Of a DNA stretch of 64,000 nucleotides, positions 62,653 through 64,000 are shown piece after piece. Both the position numbers and the translations under genes were made by a program. The notes below the pieces were generated by a model that worked only from the letters and a program-made list of their open reading frames with translations, searched no databases and was not told the DNA's origin. Origin of the DNA: an uncultured Cytophagales bacterium (GTDB taxonomy: Bacteria; Bacteroidota; Bacteroidia; Cytophagales; UBA9547). Position 1 is the first letter of the stretch, and the number at the start of each line of letters is the position of its first letter. The stretch lies in contig CAMFLX010000014.1 of the NCBI GenBank assembly GCA_945957555.1, positions 1-64,000 of the forward strand, in the 5' to 3' direction.

Positions 62653-63687
62653 TTAGTTAATGTTGAACAGGAATTTGACTTCTTCTTCAAATATTTCTTT
62701 TTCTTTAATAATTCTTTTTCTATAAAGTTCGAAATTTTTAATATGTGTTTCATAGTTATTGAGAATTAAAAGTATTTTATCTGCTATTTCGGTAATGGAA
62801 ACACTTTTCTCGTCAATCTTATAGAAATTGTCGATAAAAACATCCTCAAAATGATTCGCAGAACCTCTTCTGCCTGTTATAATACAACAATTTGTTATCG
62901 CAGCTTCTCTAGGTATTCTATCTTTGCCTGGATGGAATCCAAAATCGATATAAAGCATTGAGGTTAGTAATTCATTTTTTAATTGATCACGCGTCATTTT
63001 TTCTAATGCTATCCATTTTTCATTAGGCAGCATATCCATGATTTTTTTTGTGAATTCCAACCCTTTTTTGGGGTTGTATAGTATTTTTCTTTCTTTTGGA
63101 ATAGAGCTTTGATTTGTAACAAATTCTGTATTGATATAATCGGTTAGGGGATAAGTCTCCTTGAATCCTTTTTTATTTAGGTAAAACTGAGCATATTCAG
63201 ATTGATAGCAATTGAGTGCATTTAAGTTTCTTAAGTATTTGATGGAAAAATTTTTTTGAAAGTAATTGCTCCTTTTTAAAATCAGATGCCCTAATCTTCT
63301 TGCTATTACAACAAATCCATATTTCAGATTCCAAGAAAAATAATCAGCTAGACTTAGGTGCTTTCTTGATGCGTGGTAAAAGTTATCTACGCTAAGCCAC
63401 CAGAGCAAAATTTGTGCTTTTTCAATTTGTTTTGTTTTGTGGAAAACTGCTTCATAAAAAACAACAATGTTATTGGGGGCATCATTGATTTCTTGAGCCT
63501 TTTTTATGTGGTATTTTTTGTATTCGTCTGGGATGTTCGAATTGGGGTCGTCAAAATAAATAACAAATGCTTCAATATTGTTGTTATTCAAAGTGCTTAT
63601 TAGTTGATGTAACAATTCCGCACCTCCAGTTACAACATTAGATGGACAATACGCAAAAACCTTGGTTGTCTTTTCTACTTTTATCAT
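62653..63687 (-). CDS. Glycosyltransferase, GT-B like
   Basis: A 344-residue protein with the N-terminal layout of GT4-like GT-B enzymes (CPSNVVTGGAELLHQLI, about 14-30, the acceptor-side Gly loop) and a C-terminal part with LYIDFGFHPGKDRIPREAA (about 253-271) that stands where donor-binding residues are found, followed by GRRGSANHF. The substrates are unknown. It starts 3 bases after the end of glf on the same strand, so it may use the galactofuranose that Glf provides; this is inference. Confidence 0.7.
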   Translation of the reverse strand: MIKVEKTTKVFAYCPSNVVTGGAELLHQLISTLNNNNIEAFVIYFDDPNSNIPDEYKKYHIKKAQEINDAPNNIVVFYEAVFHKTKQIEKAQILLWWLSVDNFYHASRKHLSLADYFSWNLKYGFVVIARRLGHLILKRSNYFQKNFSIKYLRNLNALNCYQSEYAQFYLNKKGFKETYPLTDYINTEFVTNQSSIPKERKILYNPKKGLEFTKKIMDMLPNEKWIALEKMTRDQLKNELLTSMLYIDFGFHPGKDRIPREAAITNCCIITGRRGSANHFEDVFIDNFYKIDEKSVSITEIADKILLILNNYETHIKNFELYRKRIIKEKEIFEEEVKFLFNIN

Positions 63688-63690
63688 TTG

Positions 63691-64000
63691 TTAAGCGTTA
63701 AAAATTTTTTTTGTATGTGCTAATGCAGATCCAACTACTTGGTGCATATCATAATATTTATATTCGGCCAATCGTCCACCAAATATTACATTGGTTTCAT
63801 TTTTAGATCGTTCCCTATAAGCATTATATGTTTTCATGTTTTTGTCATCATTAACAGGATAATAGGCCTCCATCCCTAGTTTCCATTCTTGGGGATATTC
63901 CTTTGTAATGACTGTTTTGTCTTGAGTGCCAAACTCAAAGTGTTTATGCTCTATAATTCTAGTATATGGAATATGCCCTTCAGTATAATTTACAACAGCA
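63691..64000 (-). CDS. glf: UDP-galactopyranose mutase, C-terminal part (cut by window end)
   Basis: The last 102 codons of a frame that runs off the window. The fragments YTRIIEHKHFEF, VITKEYPQEW, YYPVNDDKN and IFGGRLAEYKYYDMHQVVG are the conserved C-terminal blocks of Glf, including the arginine and tyrosines that hold UDP-galactose. The flavoenzyme turns UDP-galactopyranose into UDP-galactofuranose for surface glycans. Its start and FAD-binding part lie beyond the window. It is first of two adjacent minus-strand genes. Confidence 0.93.
   Translation of the reverse strand, partial: AVVNYTEGHIPYTRIIEHKHFEFGTQDKTVITKEYPQEWKLGMEAYYPVNDDKNMKTYNAYRERSKNETNVIFGGRLAEYKYYDMHQVVGSALAHTKKIFNA

Noticed and set aside
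1-64000. tRNA or rRNA genes
   Set aside because: No cloverleaf-type stretch with conserved T-loop (GGTTCGAATC-like) and no rRNA signature was found on reading; a covariance search would be needed to exclude them fully.

Overview
The window is a 64 kb chromosomal piece of an aerobic member of the Bacteroidota. The signs are promoter boxes of the TAnnTTTG type, a type IX secretion C-terminal sorting domain, a FISUMP protein, SusC/FecA-style TonB receptors, and an alternative complex III respiratory operon. Gene content suggests a Chitinophagia-, Sphingobacteriia- or Cytophagia-like lineage rather than the anaerobic Bacteroidales; the class cannot be fixed from sequence alone. Base composition is about 35-42% GC and drops clearly in the last 7 kb. 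I found no tRNA, rRNA or CRISPR array.

Layout. 0.2-4.3 kb: gatB, a TlpA-like lipoprotein and a TPR/membrane protein. 4.4-10.6 kb: a probable iron-uptake locus (DUF4856 lipoprotein, imelysin, HTTM/gamma-carboxylase-like protein, TonB-dependent receptor) with twin promoters and a hairpin between its first two genes. 10.65-13 kb: repeat-rich DNA with a palindrome cluster, a 21/42-bp tandem array, and a hairpin element of which a second partial copy opens the window; a FISUMP gene lies between. 13-16.2 kb: a DMT transporter, an NHL-repeat T9SS protein and a Bacteroidota hypothetical protein. 16.3-19.2 kb: a 16-unit array of 20-bp palindromes, an XRE regulator, a HipA-like kinase lacking the N-terminal subdomain, and an overlapping gene for a HipS-like/HIRAN protein. 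The palindrome of the array occurs once more just after this locus. I consider this the best candidate for an undescribed system.

19.4-22.4 kb: cysC-cysD-cysN (sulfate activation), with a different low-complexity repeat family in each gap. 22.5-27.3 kb: an outer-membrane barrel, an OmpA lipoprotein, a secreted protein of unknown function and RsmF. 27.7-44.3 kb: one long operon for aerobic respiration: ACIII (actABCDEF), cytochrome c oxidase (coxB, coxA), heme A synthesis (ctaA, ctaB), two subunit III genes, subunit IV, SCO and a polyprenyl synthase. Together these take electrons from menaquinol to oxygen and supply heme A, copper insertion and probably the quinone tail.

44.5-57.4 kb: housekeeping genes, namely an enolase-superfamily epimerase, plsY, an unknown 1691-residue exported protein in an operon with prmA, an MBL hydrolase, DUF4286, YceI and mutS. 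57.4-64 kb: an AT-rich surface-polysaccharide locus with a Wzy/ligase-like protein, Wzz-like protein, O-acetyltransferase, glycosyltransferases on both strands, and the 3' part of glf (UDP-galactopyranose mutase) cut by the window end.
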